Source: Macrosoma leucophasiata (lineage: Eukaryota; Arthropoda; Insecta; Lepidoptera; Hedylidae). From it: a stretch of 64,000 nucleotides of DNA. The position numbers were made by a program, and so were the translations under genes. The stretch lies in NCBI GenBank assembly GCA_036365455.1, contig JAWQUS010000008.1, forward strand, positions 10,709,501-10,773,500. Direction: 5' to 3'. Each line of letters begins with the position of its first letter. Position 1 is the first letter of the stretch. Under the pieces are notes generated by a model. The model was not told the DNA's origin and did not search any database. It worked only from the letters and a program-made list of their open reading frames with translations. Below, piece by piece: positions 1 through 12,892 of the stretch.

Positions 1-3000
1 TTCCTTTCAATCTCATTCGGTTTTTGCAACTCTTTCGGCGAAATAATTTTAATTTCATCTTCCTCTTCTGATTTTTCTATTTTCATCATTTTTAACTCTT
101 CCGCTATTTGTGTTTGACTTACTTCTTCTGTCTTTTTTAAACGTGACTTCCTTTCCTTATTTTTTTTCTTGCTTCCCGCTTCATTTTTTTCTTGTTGTTT
201 ACGTAATTTTTCAGCTTCATCTTTGCTTCGGTCTGGGCTTTTTTTCTCTTCCTGTGTCTTCATTACTGATTCCATCTGTATTTTATCTACTTGTTCTTCT
301 TTAATACATGTTTGCTCTTTGATCAGTGTCGTTTCTTCTGCTTGATGTCTCGTACGTTGTTTCTCAGATTCTTCTTTCTTTTCTCCTGGTTCCACTTTTT
401 TTATTTCTGCTTCTGGTATACTCTTCCGTTGTTTCTCTTCCACGTCTTTTTCTTGTTTTATCAGCAAAGCGGCATCTTCTTGTTTTTTTTTGTCGGCTTT
501 ATCTAGCTTTTGTAACGGCAGTTCTTTTATTTCTACTTTCTCCTGTTGTAAGATAACATCGCTTTCTTTAAGAAGTTCTTTAGCTGCTTGATCTTTTTCT
601 TGTATTAAATAGTTTTCTTTCTCCATTTTTTTCTCTTCTGCTTCATACGTATCAAGCTGTTTTAGAGACTGATCTGTCTCGACCTTCTCTTGCTTCAAAA
701 TAGTTTTTCCTTTTTCAAGTTTCTCATTTTTTTTTTGGTCTATTAGAAATTCCTCAAGTTCTCGTGCTTTCTTCAAACGCAATTTCTCTTCCTGGCGTTC
801 TTTGTTTACTGATTTTGTTTCTTCCTGTTGCACCTGAAGCTTTTCTGCGTCATCTTTATCTTGTGCCGATAGAAGTAATTCGACTTCCATTTTTTTAGTG
901 ATTCTTTGTTCTGATTCTTCATTTTGCAATTTTTCTTTTCTTCGGCCTTCTAAATTCGTGACTTCTTCTATCACATTTGTTTTCCCTGCTTGATTTATCT
1001 CCTGCTGATCTATTATTTCACGGTTTTCTTCTTTTAAGCACTGTTTGTCTTCTTCTAGTTTTTTAATTTCTGTCTGGAGCAAATCCAGCTCTTCTTGTTG
1101 TCTCTGGGCAATATCCTTTATTTGCTTATCATGTAAGTTTTCAGTCTCCGTTTCCTTTTTGTCAATTGTATCTAGTTCTAGTTGTGTTTGCATTTTATTG
1201 TCATTGCCTTGTTCTTTTTGTAAGCTATCTTCTTCTTCAATTGTTATTTTTTCTGCTTCATCTTTTTGTTGCTTGAAATGCACTTCTTCCACTGTTATTT
1301 TCTTTTCTTTTTCAGGGACTTTATGTTGCTTTTCTAAGTGTGAGTCGACTTCTTGTTCTATATTCGTTTTTTTATCTGATTGCAGTGCTGTTTTCAATAC
1401 CAACTCCACGTCCACAAGCTTTTTGTTATCAGATTCCAATATTTTGTGCTGTTCAGAATTTTCTACCTCATCATTAACTTTTTCTAATTGTGTTACCTCT
1501 TCTTGTTTATTAATTTCCATTCGTTTTCTTTTTTTTTCTATTTTCTTTTGTTGTTCTTCACTCGGATAAGTTTCCTCTTTTTTAATTTTTGATTCTTCTG
1601 TTTGGTTTATTTCATGTTGTTTCAGACTTCTCTTCTGTTCAACACTTAGTTTCTCGCTTTCTTTATGCTCTTTAGCTTCTGTTTCTTCCATTCTATGCCT
1701 TTTCACTGATTCTTCATTAGCATATTTTTCTTCTTTTGTACATAATTCCTCTTCATTTTGCATATTTTCAGCTACGTCTTGTTCTCCTTGTTTTTGAGCT
1801 TTTTTCTCAATACTAACTTCCTTTACTTCCAGTATCTTGTCATCTGATTCAAGCATTTCTTGTTGTTTTTCTAATTCGATTTTTTCTTTAACGTTTTGCA
1901 CTAATAAATTAGCGGTTTCTTCGTCAGGTTGTTTCGGTAAAGCATCTTTTTTATATTTATCTTCAGGGATAGGTTCTTCAATTTTCTGTTGAATATGCCT
2001 CTTGTCAGGTTTTTCTTTGGCTTGTTGTGAGGCGATTATGTCTGTATCTTGTTTATTTGCGTCTTCACTTTCTTTTTCCTGCAATGGACATTCAGCGTTT
2101 CCTTTTTCTTTTGGGTTTACATCCTGCTGTTTATTTTTTTGTACTTGACATTGTTCGTCCCGTATACAATTTTGTTCTTCTTTAAGGATCTCCTTTTCAA
2201 CCCCTTGGTTATATTTCTGTTTCTGGAATGTGTCATCAAGGTCGTATGCTATTTCAGTTTTTATCATTTTTTGTTTATTTGAATAATTTTCTTCCTCTGC
2301 TTTAATTTCAGTTTCTTCCTTTTTCAATGTTTCTATTTCGACTCTCTCCTGATCTTTTCTATCAACTTTTTCAATGTAGTTTTCGTCTTGCCGTGCTTGT
2401 TGATTATTATCTAACAGTTCGTAATGTTTTTGAGTTTGCATTTTATCGGACTCTATTTTAATTTGGTCGATAGGAGTTTTATCCTTTTCTAACTCGCTTT
2501 CTGTAATTTCTAGAATTTGTTCCGTTGAAATTGCTGACAACTCTTTTAAATCTCTATCTTTAGATTCATTTATTACTTTTTTCGAAATCTCAGTGTCTTT
2601 TAAGATTTTGATACTATCTTGCTCTTTATTTTCAGTCTCTACAATTGCCACCTGATTTGATGTACCTTCTTTATCCATTATATATACTTCGAGTTGTTTT
2701 TTAGCATATTCAGAAGATTGTAATTCCACTTTTCCTTCCGCTTCATTTGTTGAAATTAATTGTTGCTGCTTCTCTATTTCAGTTTTTTCTTGCTTAAGAC
2801 ATACGATTTGTTGATCTTCGTCTTGTTTTGTCAAAACTTGTAATTTTTTCAGATCTTCCTCCTCTTGATTTGATCGTGTTTCATATTCTTCAGAGATATT
2901 GGTAGGAATGGCAGTTATTTCTCGCGGTTCTTGTAGCAACTCAATACTTTCCTGGTTTGATTCCGAAAGCATTTCTTCCTGGTGTTTTACCATTGCACCA

Positions 3001-4768
3001 TCTTCTGTCTGCCGAGCTTTCACAAGTTCACCAACGGATGTTAGTTCATGTTCCGCATAATCTACTCCTTGCGTTTCGTGCTGTGTTTCTGATATGTGTG
3101 AATCTATATTCTGGAGTTGAGGGGTTATAACAGTTTTGTATGAGCTATCCATTTTATCCTCTTGGTTTTGTTGCTTACTGGATATAATTTTTTTATCTTT
3201 CTGGTCCATGGTCTCATTGTCTTTAACTTTCTCTTGCTCTTGGTTAGAATCTTCATAAACTATTTCTTTCAAAACATCTTGAGATTGTATGTTTTCAATA
3301 GTTTCTGCTGTGTGAGATGAAGTCGATGGTGATTCTACTAAAGATGTGTTTTCTAGTAATATCATATTCTTTTTTCCATCTGCGAAACCTGAATCAACGT
3401 CTTGTAGCGATTGTTGATCTTTTTCAGTTTTAATATATTCCGACGCCAGTTCTTTATATATCTCTTCTTTGTTCAAGTCAATAATGGATTCAGTAGCTGT
3501 ATCCATAGTGTCGTTATTTGAATCACGCGTTTTCATATTTATGTCCTGTTCATCTAGTGTTAATTCTTTTTTTTCTTCTTCAACCCACGTTTTAGTAACT
3601 TTATCTTCTAGGTTTTGTCTTATCAAAGTCGTAGCCATTAAAATTGTGTCTGCAATATCTTTAAATATTGGAATTTTATCTTTAACGGCTAAAGTTGATT
3701 TTGATTCAATACTTACATTATTATTTTCAAGACATTGAAGAACATCGTTTATTTTGTCGGTAACAATTAAAGGCAAATCTTTTACGTTGGGTAAAACCAT
3801 CTCTATTAAATCAGTTTTAAATTGATTCAAAATGACTCTAGTAAAATCTGCGTCGCATGGAAGCCTGGCTGTTTTATCAAGATTGATATAAAATTTGATA
3901 TCTTCGAAATGATTCATGACATTACGTAGAGACTTGCTGAATAATTTCCAAACAATTTTATTTTGATGCTGAAATATAACGTTCATATTTTTTACGGATT
4001 TCAAAAAACACTCAGTTGGTTTTCCATAGTTATCGTGAATATAATGTTTTTGAATACTCGCTAAGGTACTTCTCATGTTTGACAGACTTCCATACATTGA
4101 ATGTACCGCTGTTATAATTATATCTTTAACATCAGATTCTATGCCACATATTTTTTCTATATCTTTATCCATAGAAAATATTTGGTCTTCCATCTGATTA
4201 AGTTGTTGTATTACTTCAATACCTTTATCAATCAGAGTTTGTGCACTGCCCATAAAGCATAGATTTAATAACTTCATAGCATCTTTCATATTATTAAATT
4301 TAGATATTATATCCAAAAGTTGTTTACTAGTTTTACTTTCTATAGCAGTCACATCATCCAGCAAGTTAATTGTTTTTTCCGTATCATGTGAACAATTCTG
4401 TAATATATTTACGGCGCTTATTTCTTTAGGAGCAGTAGTAATATCTTGTGAATGAATCATGTTTGATACGAGGAGCTGTAGGGTAGCACAGGATTCTTTA
4501 AGGAACTCCATGGGACTATCTTCATTTATTTGTAACTGGACACTCCTCACTGTGCACTCTAAGTCTTCTAGAGTTTCATTGAGAGTGTCATTTATTGATC
4601 CATCATAATCGCGTTTCAGTTTGATGATTACTGTTTGGATCTCATCAAGTGTATTTTGTAAAGATTCGGTATCATCTGGTGGTTTATCAGTTGAAATATT
4701 TATCTTAACATTTACTTCTTGTAACAGATTTTGTAATGTTTCCATAGGTTTATCTTCCTGGATGTAAT
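1..4768 (-). CDS. Large exon: helical module followed by Glu/Lys/Gln-rich coiled-coil or PEVK-like region; continues off left edge
   Basis: Reading the minus strand from the acceptor TTTTGTTATAG (exon starts at 4768) gives one open frame of about 1588 codons to base 1, with no stop found. It enters in phase 1, matching the donor of the last array exon. The first about 390 codons (4768 to about 3600) are a mixed helical segment, starting DYIQEDKPMETLQNLL, like the helical modules elsewhere in the gene. The remainder, to base 1, is dominated by Glu, Lys and Gln with runs such as QEEKLRLKKARELEEF, few aromatics and few prolines. This suggests long charged helices or an elastic spacer. No Ig or catalytic domain is seen. 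The plus-strand reading frames here are Ser/Phe/Leu-rich shadows of this composition. Confidence 0.85.
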
Positions 4769-5439
4769 CTATAACAAAAGATATGGATAATAAAAACTTG
4801 AACCAAATATTTATATAACATAAATATATCAAATACAACTTTATGTATACAGGAATGCAAATAATTCTAGCCAGAAAACAGCTTCGCCATAAATACTGAA
4901 CCAAATATTATGTATTTGTTAAAGTAGAAATAAGGAAGTAATAGAGCTTTTGCGTTGGCCACGCCATCGTTACGTGGACGAGGATGGACAATCTCAGCAG
5001 CTAACGAAAGCAATAAATGCTATCAAAGTTATGTTAAAGAAGGTAAATAAGTCCAAGAAGTGGCCGCGCGGTGGATACACTACTTTGTGCGCTGACATCT
5101 CATTATCTATAAATGCTATTTGCATATGCATTTCAGAGTGAACATCCATTATTCAGCATATTATAACAACTTTATAAGAATCACACAATAATATTTTACC
5201 CTCAGTTTTCAATAATTGAGGTACTTATTATATAAAAATAAATAATAAAGCGTGAACTTGATTATGGCCAATACATATTATCACAACTGCTAATCATTCG
5301 ATTAAACTGGAGAATAGGTCTCCAGTTTAAATCGAAATTAAGGTAAGATTTTGGAAGTTCGAACATTATATTATTATTATGAGAAAACGTCGTTTTTGGC
5401 ACACGTTGAAAACACATAAATTAAAATAGATTAAAATCC

Positions 5440-5590
5440 CAAGGCCCCCCGACCTTTCTTATTTTTGAAGTAACAAATTTTACGGAATAGACACTCTATA
5501 TGTGTTATAGAGTATTTGCTCACTCCCTAGCTTGGCTAGGTGGCTCGTTCACAGGTAGCAGCAGGTAGAAAAGTAGACACGGATATAACT
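5440..5590 (+). repeat. Dispersed repeat copy without the MITE carried by its relative at 46 kb
   Basis: The sequence around CCCGACCTTTCTTATTTTTG through CTTGGCTAGGTGGCTCGTTC matches 46060-46330 in order. That copy carries about 118 extra bases flanked by inverted TTAGGTTCG-type ends. This copy therefore shows the unoccupied state. Confidence 0.6.
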
Positions 5591-5601
5591 TAATAATAAT
5601 A

Positions 5602-6590
5602 ATGTTTACCGCCGTCGGAGATATGCATAAGGATATGGTGGCAGTTGATAGTGTACTCACTCCTATCTGTTTAACTAAAGAGAACTGGCGCAAACCTGAG
5701 GTGTTCACGACCAGTGTCCGCAGGAGTGTATGGCAGGGCAAGGAGCTACTTGGACGTTTTTACCGGGCCCTTCATGGGCCTGATGTTGATACATTAGCTT
5801 CCGCAGCCTGGCAACGGTTCCGCGTCCTATTTGGGGCAACCGAGAGTTTTCTCTGTGCAATTATGGACGAAGTGGTAATGACACAATAGTTCTGTCAGTC
5901 AATGTCACAATAGTTCTGTCAGTGATAATAAACCGGTCCCAATATATTGTGGCACGGTCGTTCTCGAGAACTGGGTCAGACCTGTAGTATGGCACCTCCA
6001 TGGCCACAAGACTATATCGCAAGGCAAGTTGCTAGTGGATAATCCTGGCTACTTGGTTGTGTCTGTGCAAATATTAGCCGTTGGCAAGACTTGAACAGCC
6101 GGACACAATATGCCTGATAGATTCACCCGGCCGGAAATGACCAATAACTACCGGAGATTTATCCTGAAAGATGGCACGGTCGACATATGTCGGGTGGCAT
6201 GCTCGTGTGGCCAATTTTATTTGGCCACTATTGTGGCCAATAAGCCTGATATAGTGGTAATAGAGTGTTTGGAGCGCTAAGCAATGATTATCGACGGACG
6301 GTGATATCCCTCATGATGAGAATCTTGTGAAGACCGAAAAAGACAAGGAAATTAAATATCTTGATCTGGCTCACGATATTGTCGCCATGTGGGATGTGGA
6401 TTCGGCCATCATTGTGCCGATAGTCGTCACGGTCAACGGATTGATAGCTAAGAGCCTCAACCAACATCTCAAGAAGCTCAAGTTAGGAAGTTGGATCAAG
6501 GGTCTGAGTCAGAAGGCGGTACTCCTCGGCACGGCACGTATAGTGAGGAGGTTCCTGTCTCTCTGACATTAACCACCGACAGCTTTCACC
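5602..6590 (+). pseudogene. Decayed 3' end of a non-LTR retrotransposon ORF2
   Basis: The plus-strand peptide at 6327-6566 (EIKYLDLAHDIVAMWDVDSA ... KAVLLGTARIVRRFLSL) matches a well-known C-terminal segment that follows the reverse transcriptase in several insect LINE polyproteins. An open stretch at 5602-5889 may be a separate piece of the same element. The DNA between them has stops and no continuous frame. No RT catalytic motif survives. It lies in an intron, opposite in orientation to the host gene. Confidence 0.55.
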
Positions 6591-6719
6591 CTGTGCCCGC
6601 TGTCGGCGACACACAATTTCTATTTATTTTATACATATTTGTTTTTTTAAGTAACTTATATACGTAAAAAAAAATATTTCATATGTAAATGAATAAATGA
6701 GTGTAACAATAATAATGGG

Positions 6720-7040
6720 AACCCTTGATACGTCCCACCTCGTGCCCAGCGCACGAGTCTCTCCCCTTCTTGGGAGAAGTCCTGGAGCTTACTCCGCTAA
6801 GTGGCTAACCCGCTGTCGGATGTCTTCAAACCGCCCATTAGGCTTCCGACAAGGTTTGACGACTGCTATCTATCGACAACAACCGGGACCGACGGCTTAT
6901 CGTGCCCTCCGAGGCACGGAAACGCGCATTTTAATTACCACTAGCAGTCACCCATCACACACCTGATTCGCCCATATCGCTTAACCGAGTAGATCGCTTC
7001 CGATCTACACCAGCCGCGGGACCATGCTCGCTTCGGGATA
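6720..7040 (+). repeat. Dispersed repeat, inverted relative of 40625-40935
   Basis: Shared blocks include CTCGTGCCCAGC, AAACCGCCCAT, CCGAGTAGATCGC and CAGCCGCGG. The same blocks appear reverse-complemented at about 40625-40935, including GCGATCTACTCGG and GGGCGGTTTGAAAACATCCG. No coding capacity is seen. The family is not named. Confidence 0.6.
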
Positions 7041-7222
7041 TAACTTACTTTAGTTAAATTCGAAACACTGTCACTTTTAAAAATGACACAAAGAATGTTA
7101 TTCAAAATAAAAAAAAAATGACAGATTCTGTCTGTAGCCCCGGTTATTAAAACTAAATACACAAAGGGTTAATATTACGAATAATAGATGATTATTCCGA
7201 AATCCTATCTGTAAATGTATAC

Positions 7223-7633
7223 CTTGCACTTCTTGACCTAAAATACTTTTTATTTCAGTTTCCACAGAAATTATCGCTAAATCTTCTTGCAAATGTTTGA
7301 AAGCTTCACAGAAATGTTGAACTGCATTATGATCAATAGATGGATCAATTTCTTCCGCTTTACACAAATCTTGAACTTGAATTGTTGATAGAGCATACTG
7401 TAATGTTTGAACCAGTTTAGCCTGTTCTTTGGAACTTTCAATGGTTGCCATTGAATCGGCAATTTCGGTTGGTATAAGTTTTTCAGAAGATGCTATATTT
7501 TCTCGTAACTCTTTGGCTATTGAAATAGATTTATTCAATTCAACCACATTGACGACTTGTGAGATTTGTTCTATAAATTCAACCACTTGTTTAGAAGTGA
7601 GATCGTCTATGTGCTCGATCATTTTCTCTTTTT
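7223..7633 (-). CDS. Array exon 17 (last, most diverged)
   Basis: This is a 411-bp exon with acceptor TTTTCAG and donor CAAG before GTATAC, in phase 1-1. It keeps EHIDDLTSKQVVEFIEQISQ but differs over its second half (IPTEIADSMATIESSKEQ, KHLQEDLAIISVETE) and ends EVQG instead of EAESG. It is the 3'-most copy and precedes the Glu/Lys-rich exon. Its divergence suggests it escapes homogenisation. Confidence 0.88.
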
Positions 7634-7797
7634 CTGAAAACATAACTAATTGAAATCAATTAAATCTATCATACCCAGATTAATCGTAGCGGCATATTTA
7701 TCTCTATCATGCTTTTATTATCAAGGATGAGTGCGCTCAATCAAACAAGATAATAAAGCTCAGTACCTAAATTGAACGACCAATATTGTGTACATAC

Positions 7798-8208
7798 CTC
7801 TTTCATGTTGTGTTATAGTGACTGGAGCCTCAACCTCGACGGAAATTAAAACAAGGTCTTCTTGCAGACTTTGCACAGCTTGACAGATATGTTGGATAGC
7901 ATCATGATTAATAGTCGGAACGAGCTCTTCGGCTTTATGCAATTCCTGAACTTGCACTGTTGATAGCTCATGTTGCAATATTTGAACTAATTTAGCTTGT
8001 TCCTTGGCACTTTCGAAGACTTGCATAGAATCTACATTCTCAGTTGCTTTAAGTTTTTCAGAAGCTGCCATGTTTTCTTGTAATTCTTTGGCGATAGCGA
8101 TAGATTTTTTCAATTCATCTACCTTGATAACTTGTGCGATTTGTTCTATTACTTCCACGACTTGTTTTGACGTGAGATCATCTATGTGCTCCATCATTTT
8201 CTCTTTTT
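7798..8208 (-). CDS. Array exon 16
   Basis: This 411-bp phase 1-1 exon has distinctive residues VIKVDEL, VFESAKEQ, PTINHDAIQH and LQEDLVLISVEVE. It ends TITQHERG in place of TIKEAESG. The intron after it is longer (164 bp) than the roughly 99 bp of other units. Confidence 0.9.
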
Positions 8209-8306
8209 CTGAAAACAAATTAATTGTAATAAACGAAATCTATCGTACCCAGGTTTATAAACGTGACAGAATCAGCTTAACTGGAAAATTTATATTGTGT
8301 ACATAC

Positions 8307-8717
8307 CGCTTTCAGCTTCTTTTATAGTGACTGGAGCTTCAACTTCGACGACAATTAAAGCAAGGTTATCTTGCAGACTTTGGACAGCTTGAAAGATATG
8401 TTGGATAGCAGCATGATCAATAGTCGGAACGAGCTCTTCGGCTTTATGCAAATCTTGAACTTGCACTGTTGATAGCTCATGCTGTAATGTTTGCACTAAT
8501 TGAGCTTGTTCCTTGAAACTTTCGAGGACTTGCATAGAATCTACATTCTCAGTTGCTTTAAGTTTTTCAGAAGCTGCTATGTTTTCTTGTAATTCTTTGG
8601 CGATAAAAATAGATTTTTTCAATTCATCTACCTTGATAACTTGTGAGATTTGTTCTATTACTTCAACGACTTGTTTTGACGTGAGATCATCTAGGTGCTC
8701 CATCATTTTCTCTTTTT
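8307..8717 (-). CDS. Array exon 15
   Basis: This 411-bp phase 1-1 exon carries KKSIFIAKEL, ESFKEQAQLVQT, HAAIQHIFQ and ALIVVEVE. It is moderately diverged from the core and forms a gradient with exons 16 and 17. Confidence 0.92.
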
Positions 8718-8815
8718 CTGAAAACAAATTAATTGAAATAAACAAAATATATCGTACCCAGGTTTATGAACGTGAATGAATCAGCTTAACTGGAAAATTT
8801 ATATTGTGTACATAC

Positions 8816-9226
8816 CGCTTTCAGCTTCTTTTATAGTGACTGGAGCTTCAACTTCGACGGCAATTAAAGCTAGGTTATCTTGCAGACTTTGCACAGCTTG
8901 ACAGATATGTTGGATAGCATCATGATCAATAGTCGGAACGAGCTCTTCGGCTTTATGCAATTCCTGAACTTGCACTGTTGATAGCTCATGTTGCAATATT
9001 TGAACTAATTTAGCTTGTTCCTTGGAACTTTCGAGGACTTGCATAGAATCTGCATTCTCAGTTGCTTTAAGTTTTTCAGAAGCTGCCATGTTTCCTTGTA
9101 ATTCTTTGGCGATAGCAATAGATTTTTTCAATTCATCTACCTTGACAACTTGTGAGATTTGTTCTATTACTTCAACGACTTGTTTTGACGTGAGATCATC
9201 TAGGTGCTCCATCATTTTCTCTTTTT
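8816..9226 (-). CDS. Array exon 14
   Basis: This 411-bp phase 1-1 exon has core-type sequence with LQGNMAAS and ATENADS. The LQGN variant is shared with array exon 11. Confidence 0.93.
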
Positions 9227-9324
9227 CTGAAAACAAATTAATTGAAATAAACGAAATATATCGTACCCAGGTAAATAAACGTGACAGAATCAGCTTAACT
9301 GGAAAATGTTTATTGTGTACGTAC

Positions 9325-9735
9325 CGCTTTCAGCTTCTTTTATAGTGACTGGAGCTTCAACTTCGACGGCAATTAAAGCTAGGTTATCTTGCAGACTTTG
9401 CACAGCTTGACAGATATGTTGGATAGCATCATGATCAATAGTCGGAACGAGCTCTTCAGCTTTATGCAATTCCTGAATTTGCACTGTTGATAGCTCATGT
9501 TGCAATATTTGAACTAATTTAGCTTGTTCCTTGGAACTTTCGAGGACTTGCATAGAATCTGCATTCTCAGTTGGTTTAAGTTTTTCAGAAGCTGCCATGT
9601 TTTCATGTAATTCTTTGGCGATAGCGATAGATTTTTTTAATTCATCTACCTTGACAACTTGTGAGATTTGTTCTATTACTTCAACGACTTGTTTTGACGT
9701 GAGATCATCTAGGTGCTCCATCATTTTCTCTTTTT
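9325..9735 (-). CDS. Array exon 13
   Basis: This 411-bp phase 1-1 exon has core-type sequence with LHENMAAS, LKPTENADS and VQIQEL. Its donor reads GTACGTAC rather than GTATGTAC, a variant shared with exon 12. Confidence 0.93.
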
Positions 9736-9833
9736 CTGAAAACAAATTAATTGAAATAAACGAAATATATCGTACCCAGGTAAATAAACGTGACAGAATC
9801 AGCTTAACTGGAAAATGTTTATTGTGTACGTAC

Positions 9834-10244
9834 CGCTTTCAGCTTCTTTGATAGTGACTGGAGCTTCAACTTCGACGGCAATTAAAGCTAGGTTATCTTG
9901 CAGACTTTGCACAGCTTGACAGATATGTTGGATAGCATCATGATCAATAGTCGGAACGAGCTCTTCAGCTTTATGCAATTCCTGAATTTGCACTGTTGAT
10001 AGCTCATGTTGCAATATTTGAACTAATTTAGCTTGTTCCAGGGAACTTTCGAGGACTTGCATAGAATCTGCATTCTCAGTTGCTTTTAGTTTTTCAGAAG
10101 CTGCCATATTTTCTTGTAATTCTTTGGCGATAGCAATAGATTTTTTCAATTCATCTACCTTGACAACTTGTGAGATTTGTTCTATTACTTCAACGACTTG
10201 TTTTGACGTGAGATCATCTATGTGCTCCATCATTTTCTCTTTTT
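9834..10244 (-). CDS. Array exon 12
   Basis: This 411-bp phase 1-1 exon has EHIDD, ESSLEQ and VQIQEL. It has the same GTACGTAC donor variant as exon 13, suggesting these two neighbours share recent ancestry or conversion. Confidence 0.93.
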
Positions 10245-10342
10245 CTGAAAACAAATTAATTGAAATCAACGAAATATATCCTACCCAGGTTTATAAACGT
10301 GACAGAATCAGCTTAACTGGAAAATTTATATTGTGTACATAC

Positions 10343-10753
10343 CGCTTTCAGCTTCTTTTATAGTGACTGGAGCTTGAACTTCTACGGCAATTAAAGCTAG
10401 GTTATCTTGCAGACTTTGCACAGCTTGACAGATATGTTGGATAGCATCATGATCAATAGTCGGAACGAGCTCTTCGGCTTTATGCAATTCCTGAACTTGC
10501 ACTGTTGATAGCTCATGTTGCAATATTTGAACTAATTTAGCTTGTTCCAGGGAACTTTCGAGGACTTGCATAGAATCTGCATTCTCAGTTGCTTTAAGTT
10601 TTTCAGAAGCTGCCATGTTTCCTTGTAATTCTTTGGCGATAGCAATAGATTTTTTCAATTCATCTACCTTGACAACTTGTGAGATTTGTTCTATTACTTC
10701 AACGACTTGTTTTGACGTGAGATCATCTAGGTGCTCCATCATTTTCTCTTTTT
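10343..10753 (-). CDS. Array exon 11
   Basis: This 411-bp phase 1-1 exon has LQGNMAAS, ESSLEQ and the unique AVEVQAPV (Gln for Glu). Confidence 0.93.
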
Positions 10754-10852
10754 CTGAAAACAAAAGTAATTGAAATCAACGAAATATATCGTATCCAGGT
10801 TTATAAACGTGACAGAATCAGCTTTACTGGAAAATTAATATTAAGTACATAC

Positions 10853-11263
10853 CGCTTTCAGCTTCTTTTATAGTGACTGGTGCTTCAACTTCGACGGCAA
10901 TTAAAGCTAGGTTATCTTGCAGACTTTGCACAGCTTGACAGATATGTTGGATAGCATCATGATCAATAGTCGGAACGAGCTCTTCAGCTTTATGCAATTC
11001 TTGAACTTGCACTGTTGATAGCTCATGTTGCAATATTTGAACTAATTTAGCTTGTTCCTTGGAACTTTCGAGGACTTGCATAGAATCTACATTCTCAGTT
11101 GCTTTAAGTTTTTCAGAAGCTGCCATGTTTTCTTGTAATTCTTTGGCGATAGCAATAGATTTTTTCAATTCATCTACCTTGACAACTTGTGAGATTTGTT
11201 CTATTACTTCAACGACTTGTTTTGACGTGAGATCATCTAGGTGCTCCATCATTTTCTCTTTTT
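10853..11263 (-). CDS. Array exon 10
   Basis: This 411-bp phase 1-1 exon has core-type sequence with EQISQVV and VQVQEL. The intron after it begins GTATGTACTTAATATTAA, a variant also found after array exon 1. Confidence 0.93.
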
Positions 11264-11362
11264 CTGAAAACAAAAGTAATTGAAATCAACGAAATATATC
11301 GTACCCAGGTTTATAAACGTGACAGAATCAGCTTAACTGGAAAATGTATATTGTGTACATAC

Positions 11363-11773
11363 CGCTTTCAGCTTCTTTTATAGTGACTGGAGCTTCAACT
11401 TCGACGGCAATTAAAGCTAGGTTATCTTGCAGACTTTGCACAGCTTGACAGATATGTTGGATAGCATCATGATCAATAGTCGGAACGAGCTCTTCGGCTT
11501 TATGCAATTCCTGAATTTGCACTGTTGATAGCTCATGTTGCAATATTTGAACTAATTTAGCTTGTTCCTTGGAACTTTCGAGGACTTGCATAGAATCTGC
11601 ATTCTCAGTTGCTTTTAGTTTTTCAGAAACTGCCATATTTTCTTGTAATTCTTTGGCGATAGCGATAGATTTTTTCAATGCATCTACCTTGACAACTTGT
11701 GCGATTTGTTCTATTACTTCAACGACTTGTTTTGACGTGAGATCATCTATGTGCTCCATCATTTTCTCTTTTT
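11363..11773 (-). CDS. Array exon 9, same protein as exon 6
   Basis: This 411-bp phase 1-1 exon has EHIDD, VDALKKS, MAVSEKL and VQIQEL. The encoded residues are identical to array exon 6, three units (1530 bp) away, and the DNA looks identical by eye. Confidence 0.93.
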
Positions 11774-11872
11774 CTGAAAACAAAAGTAATTGAAGTCAAC
11801 GAAATATATCGTACCCAGGTTTATAAACGTGACAGAATCAGCTTAACTGGAAAATGTGTATTGTGTACATAC

Positions 11873-12283
11873 CGCTTTCAGCTTCTTTTATAGTGACTGG
11901 AGCTTCAACTTCGACGGCAATTAAAGCTAGGTTATCTTGCAGACTTTGCACAGCTTGACAGATATGTTGGATAGCATCATGATCAATAGTCGGAACGAGC
12001 TCTTCAGCTTTATGCAATTCTTGAATTTGCACTGTTGATAGCTCATGTTGCAATATTTGAACTAATTTAGCTTGTTCCTTGGAACTTTCGAGGACTTGCA
12101 TAGAATCTACATTCTCAGTTGCTTTAAGTTTTTCAGAGGCTGCCATGTTTTCTTGTAATTCTTTGGCGATAGCGATAGATTTTTTCAATTCATCTACCTT
12201 GACAACTTGTGCGATTTGTTCTATTACTTCAACGACTTGTTTTGACGTGAGATCATCTAGGTGCTCCATCATTTTCTCTTTTT
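11873..12283 (-). CDS. Array exon 8
   Basis: This 411-bp phase 1-1 exon has core sequence with EHLDD, EQIAQVV, ATENVDS and VQIQEL. It differs from exon 7 mainly at QIQ versus HVQ. Confidence 0.93.
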
Positions 12284-12382
12284 CTGAAAACAAAAGTAAT
12301 TGAAATCAACGAAATATATCGTACCCAGGTTTATAAACGTGACAGAATCAGCTTAACTGGAAAATGTATATTGTGTACATAC

Positions 12383-12793
12383 CGCTTTCAGCTTCTTTTA
12401 TAGTGACTGGAGCTTCAACTTCGACGGCAATTAAAGCTAGGTTATCTTGCAGACTTTGCACAGCTTGACAGATATGTTGGATAGCATCATGATCAATAGT
12501 CGGAACGAGCTCTTCGGCTTTATGCAATTCTTGAACATGCACTGTTGATAGCTCATGTTGCAATATTTGAACTAATTTAGCTTGTTCCTTGGAACTTTCG
12601 AGGACTTGCATAGAATCTACATTCTCAGTTGCTTTAAGTTTTTCAGAAGCTGCCATGTTTTCTTGTAATTCTTTGGCGATAGCGATAGATTTTTTCAATT
12701 CATCTACCTTGACAACTTGTGCGATTTGTTCTATTACTTCAACGACTTGTTTTGACGTGAGATCATCTAGGTGCTCCATCATTTTCTCTTTTT
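12383..12793 (-). CDS. Array exon 7
   Basis: This 411-bp phase 1-1 exon has core sequence with the unique STVHVQEL (His). Confidence 0.93.
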
Positions 12794-12892
12794 CTGAAAA
12801 CAAAAGTAATTGAAATCAACGAAATATATCGTACCCAGGTTTATAAACGTGACAGAATCAGCTTAACTGGAAAATGTATATTGTGTACATAC

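Larger units (their letters stand above)
4769..7222 (-). other. Intron packed with repeat fragments
   Basis: This intron separates the last array exon from the Glu/Lys-rich exon. It holds a repeat copy near 5440-5560 that recurs at 46060-46330, a decayed non-LTR retrotransposon tail at about 5600-6590, and a repeat at about 6720-7040 that recurs inverted at about 40625-40935. I see no host coding sequence in it. Confidence 0.6.

Noticed and set aside
110..2282. Plus-strand Phe/Leu/Ser-rich frames resembling membrane proteins
   Set aside because: They mirror the Glu/Lys/Gln-rich minus-strand exon; their composition is its reverse complement.
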